Below are positions 29,133 to 41,978 of a DNA stretch of 64,000 nt, one piece after another (within the stretch, counting starts at the first letter, position 1; each line of letters begins with the position of its first letter). Where the stretch lies: assembly GCF_033807575.1 (NCBI RefSeq), contig NC_084703.1, forward strand, positions 4,340,001 to 4,404,000, read 5' to 3'. The position numbers and the translations under genes are program-made. The stretch comes from Cydia pomonella. Its lineage: Eukaryota > Arthropoda > Insecta > Lepidoptera > Tortricidae. The notes under the pieces are model-generated. The model had not been told where the DNA came from. It did no database searches and worked only from the letters and a program-made list of their open reading frames with translations.

Positions 29133-32100
29133 TTGCCATTCCACCCGAGCCGACGGTCCTGTGGTACCGAGACGATCAGCCTGTTGACGAGTCTCCTCGC
29201 TGCCACCTCGCCAAGGAAGACCGAGGCATCTTCACCCTCGACATCAAGAACTTGGAGTTCCTCGACCAGGCCGAGTGGAAGTGCGTCGCCATGAACGAAT
29301 TCGGCCACAGTGTCACCTCCTGCTTCCTCAAACTGATCATCCCTAGGCACTTTAAGAAACCAAGATTCTTGGAGAACCTTCAGGCTATCCTCTCTGAGGA
29401 AGGCGCTGTGAACTTAGAATGCAAGGTCATTGGTGTACCACAACCTGTTCTCAAGTGGTATAAGGACGGCGAAGAGCTCAAACCTGGGGATATACACAGA
29501 ATCATATCCGGACAGGATGGTACTTGTTGTTTAGGCACATACACTTGTGAAGCGCAGAATTGTATGGGAATCGCCGCCAGCTCCGCCTCGCTTCTCGGCT
29601 TCGACGACTCCATGAAGACCAAGAAGAAAATAGCAGACGAACAAGCATTGCAAAGAAATTTGTCGCTTAGTACGATACACGAAGAACGAACCTCGCAGAT
29701 GTACGATACCCCGGTGGGAGATATAACTCTTGACGATAAAGGAGAGATTTCATTTTCATTTGATGGAAAAGAAGTCTCCGTATCGTTGTACGAGACTCCG
29801 GATTTAACTGAAGAAGAAGCACTTCAAATAGTCGAGATGTATGCTGATCAGCTGTCCGAGAATGTTACTGAACATAACGTTGTCGAGCTGCCACCGCTTA
29901 GGTTTGTTAAAGAAACATCAACTTCAGGCAATCTGCTCATGGAAGCTATCATAATTGATGTGTCTCCAGAATACTTTGCATCGCCTGAAGAAGACTTAAG
30001 AACGGAGGCTGATGTAGAAGATATTTCAATAGCAGATGAAAATGGCGCACCTCAACTATCATTAGACACAGATTTAGGCGAAGACTATTTAGAAAAAACT
30101 ATGGCTCTATTATCGGATGAAAAGTCTGATATGCCTAAAAAGGTGGCTAGAAAGAAGTCAGATTCTCTAAGAAGTGGAGAAGATTTCTTTAGTTTATCTC
30201 GAGAACAATCAATCTCTGAAGATAGAAGAGATGACGATACGCAAGTTATGTCTGAAAGTGATTTGGCTAGTTTTGCTAGCGCACGAAGTTACGGAAAACA
30301 TAAATCAAAATCTTCTCGACGATCAGTTGATGATGGCAGAGAATCATCAGAAACGAAAACAATTCTACATAAAGTTGATGTAGAAGAGGTTATGGAAGTT
30401 AAATCTGATATTAAAGAAATCAAGGCTGAGGTACAAGAAACTGAACAGAAGAGATCTGAAACGGAAACCCCTGTAATGAAGCCAAAGCGAGAACGGCGAA
30501 GTAGTAGGGGTTCTCGACGCTCTAGCTCAGGTAGCGAGAAATCTTATAGTAAAGCTAGAGAAGAGTTGTTACAAGTAAGGGCAGAGATAGAGCCCAAACC
30601 TAAAATGACAGATGAAGAATTTAAGAGCAAAGTAACTGAAGTTAGTTCGACAGTATCTAAAGCTATTAATGATGTGCAAATCATTGAACGAGATATAATA
30701 TTGAAATCAGAGTTAATGTCATCTGCTGCCACAGCTTCGAGAAGTTTAGAGATCATAAGCAGTCTGATCACTCCTCTATCTGAAATACACAGTATAGCAG
30801 AGGCTGCCAAGGAATCTCTACAAGCTAAAGAAGTTACTAATATATTCAACAACCTTCCTCAATCGATGAAAGCTTTACAACAATCCCTAACCATAGTTGA
30901 AAAATGTATCGATATGGAAGGCGAAAACAAGACTCTTGTAAAAAAAAACCTGTGTGGCATTTATAGAGACGTGTGGTAACGAAATTCAAAAAGTTATGTC
31001 GGATATTAACTCCGTCGCCTTGACAGACTATCTACAGGCAGACGAAAGCGTTATAAGAGAAATCCAAACTTTAACGAAGGAAATGATTAACGTTATAAAG
31101 TATTCATCAGATACTATTAAAACAAGAAACCTTTTGAGTGAAGCAAGTGAAATAAAGACAGAAGAGACATCAGTAGATGCAAAGCACCTTAAGGACACTC
31201 AAAAAGCTGTGTTTGAGTTAAGAAGTCCTGTTAACTCCTTACTTTGCATAGCTGAGAGTGCAGAAAGTGGAAAAATGATAGATGTTACGAAAATCAAAAA
31301 CAGTGAAGTAATACTCAATGACATGTCTGCCTCGATACAAGACTTACAAGTAGCTTTAGAGCAGATAGAGTCACTATCAGTTAAAGAATCGACGACCTCA
31401 TTAAACAAGTACAATACGGAAATAATAGAAACAGTTATGGATTCCGTTCTAAAACTGAGGATGTCATTTGAACAGTTGTCGACGGAAACAAGAAGTGAAG
31501 ACGATAAGTTAGTTTTGAAACAGGCTTTAACTTCAATAAAGCAGAATTTAAGTGAGATTTCAACACACATTGATAAAATAGAGAGTAATGTTGGAAGATT
31601 CGATATCCTCCAAAGCGACAATAAACTGGAAGTCTTACAAAAAATGGCTCAAATACTTATAGCGTTAGAAAATAACTTACCTCGTCTTGAATCTTTACCC
31701 GATATTAAGCTACATTTGGACTTATTCCATAAAAACCTTACGAAAGTTTTGGAAAATGTAATTGAGAGTAATGAAGCTAAGAAATATTTCTCTTTGACAG
31801 AAATATGTGATGTTGTTAACAGAGTGAACGCAGCTATCAAAACTATAGATTCGGATAGCATATTGTCTTTGGCGAGTCTCAATAATACGATGAGGATAGT
31901 CCAAGATCACTTTATTAATAATATATTTGATTCTGAGCTGAATTGTGCTATATTGAGCAACATCAATGATGTATTGGTAGATATACAAGAAACTATTAAT
32001 CAAGCTGATGAAGTCAGCTTACACATTGACTCTGAACACATTATTACACAAGATATTTCATGGTACGAAACTGGTAAAGCCGTCGTTGCACTAGAGCGTA

Positions 32101-34779
32101 TAGAACACACCATAGCAGCTATAAATAAAGTTAAATCTCTTGAATGTGCAAAAGAACTAAAAGACGCCATGACACCAGTTCTAGAAAATGTATGTCCAGT
32201 ATTAGAAGAGCTTAAGCGAAGTGTAGCATCCATAGCTTCAGGACGAGTTGAACAGGATGAGAATATTTTTGAGATGGCTGATGTGCAGTCAGTAGCGCAG
32301 ACTTTAGCCACGCCTCTATGTGAATTAAATGAAAATATTGTGGTTATAAATCAAACTATACTAGAACATATTGAGAGCTTGAAAGAAAACAGTGAAGTCT
32401 TTGTAACAGTAGCAGAACCACTACATGAATTGCAAACAACACTTGAGACATTACAGCAAGTTGTTATATCACAATACGGAGAGGATGTGACGCCGTATGA
32501 AGTTAGTGTGAATATGGCAAATGCTGTACAAAATCTTCACAGCTGTATTGTAATGATCCGTGAACAAGGTGGCATAGAAACCGCTGACGAAATGTCGACT
32601 CTAGAAGACATATCAGGCATAAAAACAACTGCTGATACTTTACCTTCAGATCGGTTAGTATTACCTGCAGCTACCGAGATAACCGCTGAGCAGGCAGTAA
32701 GTTCTTTACACCAAGACATTGTACCATCTGCTACAGCTCAAGCATTACAGTCTTTAAATGATCATATCACAGTTTTACAGAATCCTGATGTTATTGATGC
32801 TTTAGACACATTATCTGAAGTTAGCGATTACTCAAGCTTAAAATCTGTTGCGCTAGGCTTAGGAGAGCTTCATTCTGGCATACAAGAGATATTGCATCCC
32901 TTTATTTTGGAGACTTCAGATGAAATGGCTCATTTGAATACGTCGAAGTTAATGGCCATTGCAGAACCTATGCAAGACTTACAGCAATGTTTGTCTGTAC
33001 TAGATGTTACTAATATACCAATATACGAACACATTCTTGAAATGGCGTCGGACAAAATACATTCCGTTTTTCAAAGTATCGCAGAATTCAAAGAAAATCT
33101 CGACAAATGTATTCATGCTGTATTTCCTGCGATGGAGACTGCCGATAAAACGATTGAAATATCAAACAAGGTAGAAAGTTTACGCACTGTGTGTGAACAT
33201 CTGAAGGATATAATTGAAAACGCCAAGGCAATATCAACGGAAGCACCAGTTAAACAAGAGGTTATTGCTCTTGAAGAGACAGTAAACAACTTACTAGATG
33301 CGACAGACGTGTCTAAGGGAATAAAGATAGAACAAGTCAAATCGGTTACTCAAGAACTATATGAAAATGTTATCAACGTACAAGAGGAACTTATTCAGTT
33401 TACACCTCAGGCGCCAGAAAAATTAGCCAGAGAAGCAAACCTGATACAAGTTATAGATAAAGTTGAACGAAACATAGCTGTTTTAGAAGAATATGATTTT
33501 GTTGATTTATCACGAACTTCCGATATGTCGTGCACTTCGCCCCAGATTGCTCTTGAGATAGAAACAGATGCACTGATACAAATGGATGATGTAGTGCAAT
33601 GTGCTGTCGGTATTATTCAGGATTCAAGTAATGAAACACCCGAAGCCGACTTGATGATGGTAGAAGACTTCTTCAAAAACTGTAAAAATGAGTTTGTTCT
33701 GCTTCGGTGTTTGTTGACTAAAAAGCTGAGCCATAAGAGGATCATACGGCTATTACAAGAATTTAATGCTTTGAAACAAACTATCAACGATTTTAAAATA
33801 AAACAAAAAGAACTACACCTAGCTGAAGATATTAGTAATTCTCTTAATACATTTTTTGGCTATTGCAATGAATGCCTGAGCAGCGTTCAAGACTCACTCA
33901 TTAAGATAGTTGATTCGCAATCTGATTTACTTTTCAAGGCGCCTATTACTAAGCTTGATGCTACAAAAGAGGTGCTCAGAGAAATTCTTGAAAGCAGTAA
34001 ATTTACACCTTTAGAAGATGTGGCCCAACGTTTTGTCAATATCATAGAGATTGCAAAGCCTTGTCTGCAGAGAGTCGAAACTGTCATCCATGAAGAAATT
34101 AAATATAATGCAATAGTTGTTGAAGATAAGGCTTTACTGGCGGCGATGGACGATGCAGAAACATTTATAGAAGAACAAATACTAACCAAGTCTGAGCTCA
34201 CAGTAGAATCTAGAGAAATATTACAAAAAGTTTTAGACTGCATTCAGAAACACCACGATTATAAGGATGCCACAGGCACGGGTAAAGCGCTTATACTCCT
34301 TAAGTGTCTCGCTGAGTGTTCTGATATTTTGCAACAAAGTATGTCGGAATCCAAACTAGAAATAAAAGAACACAAATTTGAAGATTCTGCTTTAAAAAAT
34401 GTGCTAGCAGAAATGTTGGCCCCTCTTCAAGCATTGCATCATCATCTGCTGAATATACAAGAGCAGGTATCAACTGGTATGGAAGATGAAGTTATGTCAG
34501 TTGATCTCACCTCAACAGAATCATTTGCACAAGCTATGGGTGAAATACAACAAGATATAAAACAGTTAGAACAGCACGTTTCAGAGGGCACTGTAGTTGA
34601 TAGCGCGGAAAAGACAATGATACTGGAACTGGATAAAGAAATTCATACAATACAAGATAGTATAAAGTCCATTGAAAATGTTACAAGTGAAGACAAGGAA
34701 AAGGTTTCCAAGCCGATGGCGGAAATAGAAAAATCTTTGAAAACATTGCTAGAGACGGAGAGTAAGGCAGCGGCCAAGG
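29133..34779 (+). CDS. Host Ig gene exon 10: last Ig domains, charged linker and long helical region
   Basis: Acceptor TATTGTTGCAG and donor AAGG|GTACGT. The first 45 codons complete an Ig domain (PTVLWYRDDQPVDES, LDQAEWKCVAMNEFGH). A whole Ig domain follows (RHFKKPRFLENLQAILSEEG, QPVLKWYKDGEELKPGD, LGTYTCEAQNCMG). Next comes an acidic linker with Ser/Arg patches (RRSSRGSRRSSSGSEKSYSK at about 30497-30556). From about 30600 the protein is helical, with hydrophobic heptads. The frame shifts once in an A9 run at 30940-30948; the exon's 5,647 bases fit phase 1-1 only if one base is removed, so this is one extra base. No domain with known chemistry follows. Confidence 0.9.
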
Positions 34780-35981
34780 GTACGTATACTACGTATTGCT
34801 CTATGAATATCATTGTTTTATCCCTTATACAAACCTCTTTAACTATCTTCTAACTTATTCTTTGTAGCTCGTGATGACTTTCTTCTACCTTAATTATAAT
34901 AAAAATGTTGGACACATAAATATTATATTTAAGTTTTATGCTATGATATTAAATGCGTCTAAACTTTTTAACCAATAGTCGGCGAATAGTATATATAGAT
35001 CTTAATTATATGAAGATAAGGCTATCAGTTTAACGGTAGGTCATAATAGCTTCATATATAAGGGTCAATTCATAACTATCAACTAGCAATTCATACGTTG
35101 CGCTTACTATAGTGTCCATGGCATTGCCTAGGCTAAAGGTTGGCCCACGCACTATTTCCTCTGCGTATTACCACAAACCGTCAGATGGCGCAGTGGCACC
35201 TATGATGACTGCATCTTTAAATTCGGTGTATAGTCTTAGGGCATTTAACCAACCGGAGTCGCATCTAAGAGCTTACCCCTCTGTCGAAAACCTCGGCGAA
35301 TGGTGGCAATGGTCATACTTATGTCATATTTATTGTATGGACTGACGTTTATCTGACATTTATACATTGGTTAAATGCTCTAAGTGCCATGTCATTTTCA
35401 GAAGCCCTGACTGTTGTTTCTAAAACCGTTCCGTTTCACGTAACTATATTCGAAAGTTATTGTAAAAATCGCAGAGGTCTCTCTTTAGTATTGTTTTAGC
35501 CTTTTAGAGACAAAATACACGAAAGTGACATGATCACATCTTCTCTATTAATAGGAGTAACAACATACACATACATGTTTAAAACTTGATGAAACAATTG
35601 TGATATGTTTTTATTTAATTTTTTACAAAACATTTCATTAACAACATAATAACTGTGATGTAAAAAAGGCGATCAACAATTTTCCGATTTTTTCAAATTT
35701 TACTGTGGCATTTTTTACGGTGTTTTAGTCTCACGAATATCCCATCAAATAGCATTATAATAACATACAGTAAATAAAATAACGATCAGCAAATTATATT
35801 CGAAAAAAGTAGTATCCCTCAATAATCAAAATTATTAATTTGACAAACATCATTATTAATTTCAGTCCATAATATTAAGTTTTTATGTACATTTTGGTAA
35901 ATTACTTACGTTGGCCATGTCTTTCTTCATATTTGTGATATACCTAATATATGTTGGTGAGAAGCTATACTATATCCCCAT
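34780..35981. other. Intron left of the P element
   Basis: AT-rich intron. Around 35112-35345 is an open stretch with ALPRLKVGPRTISSAYYHKP, without splice borders or a recognised family; CGCACTATTTCCTC recurs in inverted form at 40125-40137, beyond the P element. Otherwise nothing is recognised. Confidence 0.5.
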
Positions 35982-36014
35982 CAAGGACTTTATACCCAAA
36001 CAGGACTGATAACT
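35982..36014. repeat. P element terminal inverted repeat, left
   Basis: Begins CAAGGACTTTATACCC and ends GGACTGATAACT. It is the exact reverse complement of 40066-40098. Confidence 0.95.
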
Positions 36015-36441
36015 GACAGCGAAAAAACGAGCCGAGCGAGGTAGGTAGTACGGAGGCCGGCTGTCCTTTTTTAATAGGGTGACTATAAGATTTGGCTGTG
36101 TGAGACAAATTCGAATTTGCTAAAAATTAAACGCAGATTACTCATATTAAAAAACTAAAGGCGGTTTTCCCACTTGGATAGGTGACTTAAGGTAGTAAAA
36201 AAAATATCTTGAGTTTCTCCGTGCTTCGGAAGGCACGTTAAGACCGTTAAAGTACCGTAGAAGTTAGATTAGATGTCTGTTTTTTGATAAAATTATGGGG
36301 ATAAAGGAGGGTTACAAAATAATACGAATGTAGTACAAGGTATTTATTTATTTTTTACATTACATTAATTACTACTTTGGCTCCGTAATAAAATAATTTG
36401 TCGAAAATTCCGAGTTGGTTTTGCTCTTCGGCGGGTCCACC

Positions 36442-39400
36442 TTAAACATGACTAAATAAAATGGTTTTAGTAAGTTTTTGTCGAAGTCCAATTTTACTGC
36501 CGAAATTTCGTAACGAATTTAATTTTGTTTGATGAAATATTTTTAAATTCAAATATGAGTTAGCCAAAGCTTTCACCAATTGTAATTCATGTGGCTCTTC
36601 ATCATGTGCAGATTGTACAGGGTGGGCCGGAGAAAACAAATGCTTCAATTTGGTAACAAACAGTTGCTTTAACATTATTAAAATCACGTTTTTGCTAGTG
36701 TGTCGGAATGACTTCTTAGCCATTTCCGACATAAATAATTGTTCGCTGCTCTTTATCACCTCAAAGGCAAATCTGGAAACGTACTTTAAGGCTCCTCTGT
36801 CAACAAATGCAGTAAAAGATGAAAAGTTGGTAATATCCACAAAATATGAGTGATCAAAATTGTCCTTAGTAATAATCAGTGCGTCGCGACAATGCTGACA
36901 AGTAATTTTATTTAACATTTTGTTTACAAAATGACCAGCAATGTAATAAAGGATATTTTTTTTGTAATCAGATATATTGATCGACTGCATATAATTAAAC
37001 AAACCTTCTACTTCATTCTCGTCTTGTGAGTCACCATCCTCTTGATTTTTCTCAATAATTCTTTTCTTGCTACGAAACTCTAAAATTGGCGAAAGTTCAA
37101 AATCATCGTCCGTGCAATTTGCGTTTATGCTAGGTGTGACACTGTTTCGATACAGAAGTTTGCGCATTGCATACCTAAATTGCAAGGCATTAGGGTTGTC
37201 ATTTCCACCACCCTGCAATCGAATACAGGAAAAGAACATTTCCACATGGTCTTGAGAGAATTTATATGGAAGAAAATAATCTAACTTATGATCTATACCA
37301 TCCAAAAGATCTTTTGCTAAATTTGGGCAGCTATATGTGTCAACAATCAAGCCAAAAGCTGCCATCTTGCGGCGATTTAATAAAATATTTTGATTATCAA
37401 TAGCGAGTGTTTTTAAATATTCTCTTGTGTCAGAAAAAGTTTTGGCCCAAAACATTTCATTACTAAGTCGCAACGGGGACTTAAAACCAGTGCCTATGGG
37501 TGATTTTGCATTTAGTAAATCAAAAATTCTGTCAATCATTCTGATATATTCAGTACTTGCTTCGCTGCCCTGAAAATTTTCATTGCCACTAGTTCTTAAG
37601 AAGTCGATGGCATCAGCGACTGAACTACTTAATGACTGCGCTGCAAGTTTAACATTCATTTTTTTTCCCATGAAATTAAGATGATTAGCATTTAACTTAT
37701 TGGCGAGTTTTAAACCTTCTTCCTCTTGTAATTTGTGCAATTCTTTCAAAAAGTTAAAATCAATATCACCGTGAGGAGAACTTAACTTTGTCTCTGCAAA
37801 AATATTTCTACAAAGTTTTACCATATGAGCCGGATCAAAAATACAGTGTATCCTGCTATCTTGTTTAGGGTGCTTGAAACTAGTAGTCATATCTGTATCA
37901 CTGAAATTACAGCCCAACTGTTCATATGTTTTAACATTAACATTTGTTCCATCAGATGTTAGGCTTCGAACTGTTATACCTATATCATGCAACATACATA
38001 TAGCTGTAATTATTAATTGGGACTGTATGGCAGCTGAGATTTTCGAAATAAAGAAATATGCAATGGGGCATTTGAATTTTCGTTTATATGAGACTATTTG
38101 TAAAACCAAAACCTCAGTAGCTAACTGGTCTGATTCGTCAGTGATAATGCCTGCCAAATCGACATATCCCCATTTTTTGTCTTTATACTTTTCGTAGACC
38201 TCTTCAGACTTTATTGACATTGCATCATATATTAGGGCTACATTTTGAAGATCATATTCTTCAATCGATAATTTTAAACACTCAAAAACTTCCGATATGA
38301 AGCCAACGTTGCATTCATGAGTAGCAAGCATTTTTCGCAACGTTGTAGGATGTGGTAAACTAATATGATTTCTAATAAATAAGTACGCTTTTGACGAATA
38401 AAAGTATAAAGACAAAGCAAATTTTTTAATTTCATCGGAATATCTTTGACCTTTGTTGCTTTTATCTGTGTTCAATAGAGTGTGGATGTTACTAAAATTA
38501 TTTTTTATATTTTGTTCCACCTCATCAAAATTTTTACACTTTTTCTTGAGTAACAATAAAAGCGATTGTAAGTTTTTCAATTTTGCGTCACGCCTATTTA
38601 GCTTTTGTGATAATACTTTTACCCTTTTCTTTAAAACATCTTCTACAGGGCTAATACATTTGACAGGTACTGTTTGAACACCGACATCATTTACGTTTGG
38701 ACAGAGCTTCTTCCTTGGAGGTTCTTCTATATTGCTTGAACTTGTCCCAGCAATAACAGGTGTTTCTAAAGAGGCGGAAGGATGTAGGGTTTTCTCTTCA
38801 GATGTGACTGATTGTGGCTGTTGTAGCAATATATTACTGAGAACTACAATTTTTTTATCTTTGGCCTGTAAAAAAAAAATGAAAGTATTAAGCATACTTG
38901 CTCAGTCGTAACAAATAATAATATAAACGTGGTAGCCCTAGAAATCCCAGTACTATCAGTCCGCCCCGGCTTTGCCCGAGGTAAGACCAGTTGCAAAAGG
39001 CATTCACAGTTTCCTATGCTAACTGTACGAGAAACTATGACTACAGTTTTGAACCCTGACTATACATACATAGCCTTTGTTGGTGAAAAGGTAGCTTGCT
39101 AATGGTGAGTCTTTAAAATGCATACAAACAAATAAATATTTCCTTTTCATTACATTATTGTAGATAATACAAATAATGAAATTCATTCCTTAAAAAATAT
39201 GTATGTGCATATAAACAAATATAAAAAAATCAGTAACTACTGAATGTTTATAATAATAAAATAATCTTACAACAGGAAAAATCGTTGGTATAGCGTCTGC
39301 TTTTAATAATTGACGGGAATTAGCAGTATCAAAGCAGGAAGGTTCGAAGTGACGACTGCATACGACGGAATTTTTTGTAATTTTTTGCTTCACATGTATA

Positions 39401-39634
39401 CTGCTGAGCCATTTATGTCGCATTTCTTCATTTTTTGGGAAACTGTAATAATAGTATGTAACAGTTAGGACCCTAATCCATCACACATATTTTGACTCAT
39501 TATTACAAGAATTCATGGGCATCCTACTTGTTTGATTTACGAAAAAGTTTATTATTAGCTTACCTGTGGAACGATATGTTGCAACCACCATACGATTCAC
39601 TTGGACAAGTATAAACGCAACACTTTTTCACCAT
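36442..39634 (-). CDS. THAP-domain P-element transposase (three exons)
   Basis: Exons on the minus strand: 39634-39564, 39442-39271 and 38865-36442. Donors read CACAG|GTAAGC and CTGTT|GTAAGA; acceptors read ATTATTACAG and TTTTTTACAG. The joins keep frame and give 888 residues, close to the length I know for THAP9. The start MVKKCCVYTCP opens a C2CH THAP zinc finger, continuing through SVVCSRHFEPSCFD to AIPTIFPV, the AVPTIF-like box. A coiled-coil stretch follows. The RNase H-like core has likely acidic catalytic residues D295 (LIYDAMSIKS), D386 (TSDGTNVN) and E623 (QDHVEMFFSCIR). DPAHMVKLCRN and NDNPNALQFRYAMRKL are strong family signatures. It would bind the element's ends and catalyse cut-and-paste movement. 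No stop or frameshift is visible. Confidence 0.9.
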
Positions 39635-40065
39635 TTTACTCCTTGGAACTGTTTTGATATAACAAATGCTGTAAAAAACTTTAAATGCTAAAAAGATGCT
39701 AAATCACTCTGACATCTATGACATGACATGCTTTTCAGAGTTACCATAAAAAATAAAAAAAGCGAAATAAAAATTTATGTTTTCTTTTTGATTTAAGAAT
39801 ATATGCAAAGAAATTAATGCGATTGTTATTTGTTGACTTACAATTGTTAAAATAACATAAAAATATAAGGGTTTCAATGGAATTTTTGAGTAGCCAAAAT
39901 TGTTGAACATAATATTTTTTTATGCTGGCAAGATGTAAGAACAAGACACACGGCCTCGGATATTTCTATCCCTCTCGGCACGGGTTTGCCTCTGTGTAAG
40001 GTGCGTCCAATTTAATAGCTTATTGCGTTGAAATAGTGTTCATTTTCGTATAATATAATTTTGAT

Positions 40066-40098
40066 AGTTATCAGTCCTGTTTGGGTATAAAGTCCTTG
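40066..40098. repeat. P element terminal inverted repeat, right
   Basis: Begins AGTTATCAGTCCTG and ends TATAAAGTCCTTG. The exact complement of the left repeat, followed by the second ATCCCCAT. Confidence 0.95.
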
Positions 40099-40231
40099 AT
40101 CCCCATAAAGTGTCATCCACCGAGGAAATAGTGCGGGGGTCTCCATACAACGACCCGATAGATTGCCCAGTCGAACATTTTTTTACATTGAAATAACTTG
40201 TCCTAATTACCAAAATTGGCTTACTTTGTAG

Positions 40232-40573
40232 ATATAAATTCCAACATTGATTCATTGGAATGCGCCTTAGATCGATTTTTGACCATTAATAAAGATCTTA
40301 CCGACGCATTGGCATCAATAACCGGGCTTGACTTCAAAGAACTAGTTGATATTGCACAAAAAATTAAATGCATTGAATCAAAAGATGACAATAAATTGGT
40401 TGAAAATAAAACAGAGATCGTATCTAAATTGATAACAATGCTTACAAAATTTGATTGGCTCAATGAAAGTTTTAAAAATAACGATTATAAATTGAAAGAT
40501 GCATTTTTGACGATATACCAATTGTTGAAATACTTACAAGTAGATATTGAAAAATACGAAGCCATTAAAAAAG
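40232..40573 (+). CDS. Host gene exon 11: helical module
   Basis: Acceptor TTACTTTGTAG and donor AAAG|GTAAAA; phase 1-1, 342 bases (114 codons). Encodes DINSNIDSLECALDRFLTIN, then an alternating hydrophobic/charged helix ending LQVDIEKYEAIKK. Shorter than its neighbours and without an acidic tail. The first residues are less like the ET..H.DE opening of the later exons. Confidence 0.85.
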
Positions 40574-40848
40574 GTAAAATTATTAGTGCGTTTGCTTTGC
40601 AAAAAGAGATCGGCTTCTACACTTATGCTAATAGCTTTTTTGGACTGCTTTGACAGCGTTAAAAACGGAATACAATATTTTGGCTTTGTATATTTGGCAT
40701 TTTTTCGCGTTTTTAACGAGCACTGTACTGAAAATATGATAGCAGTACATATCATTTTCGACGGAGCGGTTACAAACGTAAATTCAAAACCCTGATTTTA
40801 GAAACCACCATTTAAATTTAATAAATCAATAAAAAAAATATTTTACAG

Positions 40849-41718
40849 ATGAGACTCCTGACTTGGTGCAAAGTGTCGACAAGTGTATCGAACTCATTGA
40901 AATTGTTGAAGAAATATCAACCATCATGAAAATTGATAATGTTACTGAATCTGCAAAACTTGCTCAAGAATTACGTGAAAGTGTAATCAGTAGTCAAGTT
41001 GAACAACTGGATGCCACAAAGGAGCTTGGTGAAGAAAATAGAGAAATAAGTATGCAACAAGCTAGTGTAGCTACGAAATTAAAAGATGCACTCACATCGA
41101 TTCAAGTGCAAGTTATAGAGAGTACAAAAGAGTTAGAGCCTGAGCTTAAAAATCAGGTTGTACTGCGAATCGAGCAAGCTGCTGAACAGTTACAAGATTT
41201 AATCACACTGGCAGAAGTTAAGGCCGAGGAACCAAAACCAATCGAAGTTCCTGCTGATTCAAATAAAACTGATACGGAAATAAGAGAAGGTAAACTTTCA
41301 GTCCAACAAATTGAAACAAAAGTTACTGAAGATGTAAAACTTGAAACGGCTATGATTTCTGAAGTGAAACAATTAGATGAAGCTGAAGAAGTTGACAAAA
41401 CGATTATGGGACAAGTTAACATTGAAAAAGCTCAAGTTGAAGATACAAAGGAAGTATTGGAAAAGACCCAAGTGGCAGATGAAATAGAGGTATCTGAAAA
41501 ATTGGTCACTGCAGAAGAAATTAATTCAGCGCCAGTGATTGGTGAGACGTTCGAAATTATAACGACAGAACAACTTTCAACAATTGAAACTTGTGTTTCA
41601 ATTATTATTGAGGGTAAAACTGACCAACTTGTTACAGAGGCTGAGAAAGCTAAATTTGTTGAGGAAGAAAAGGAAGCAGCGGCCATAAATGAAAACAAAT
41701 CGGTGATATCTGCAGTTG
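40849..41718 (+). CDS. Host gene exon 12: helical module with acidic tail
   Basis: Acceptor ATATTTTACAG and donor GTTG|GTAAGT; phase 1-1, 870 bases (290 codons). Starts DETPDLVQSVDKCIELIEIV; the core contains AKLAQELRESV and VATKLKDALTSIQVQVIEST. From about 41220 the sequence becomes a Glu/Lys/Val-rich tail with no predicted fold. The core is homologous by eye to the modules at 41979, 44276, 50889, 52371 and 58900. Confidence 0.9.
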
Positions 41719-41978
41719 GTAAGTTACGAATTATTAATAATGATATTAATTTCAGCGCGTGTTTTTTTTTAAGTTAAAACGAATTACAATAAACATATTT
41801 GTTATTGATTGTTCAGCGAGATATCACTTAAATTTTTGGTATGATTTATAAACACTTTTTCTTATTTGTTGATAATGGGATTGTGAAATCGATGGTCCGC
41901 ATATGGAACTGTCTTTTGAAATTAGCTTTAATAACTGCATGAAAATGGGGGAAAAACTACAGAAAGTTACCATTACAG

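Larger units (their letters stand above)
35982..40098 (-). mobile_element. P-superfamily DNA transposon, apparently complete
   Basis: A 4,117-bp element with perfect 33-bp terminal inverted repeats at 35982-36014 and 40066-40098, starting CAAGGACTTTATACCCAAAC. They are flanked by an identical 8-bp duplication ATCCCCAT at 35974-35981 and 40099-40106. An 8-bp duplication, CA terminus and a THAP-domain transposase together define the P superfamily. The transposase gene fills most of the element on the minus strand. It sits in the intron between host exons 10 and 11, antisense to the host gene. Confidence 0.95.

Noticed and set aside
35112..35345. Possible host exon (ALPRLKVGPRTISSAYYHKP)
   Set aside because: No phase-1 acceptor/donor pair fits. 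Exon 10 joins exon 11 without it, and part of the sequence recurs in inverted form beyond the P element, so it is more likely repeat DNA.
41903..41978. Upstream extension of exon 13 (ELSFEISFNNCMKMGEKLQK)
   Set aside because: The frame is open here, but the acceptor at 41978 gives phase 1 and the module's standard opening, so this part is read as intron.
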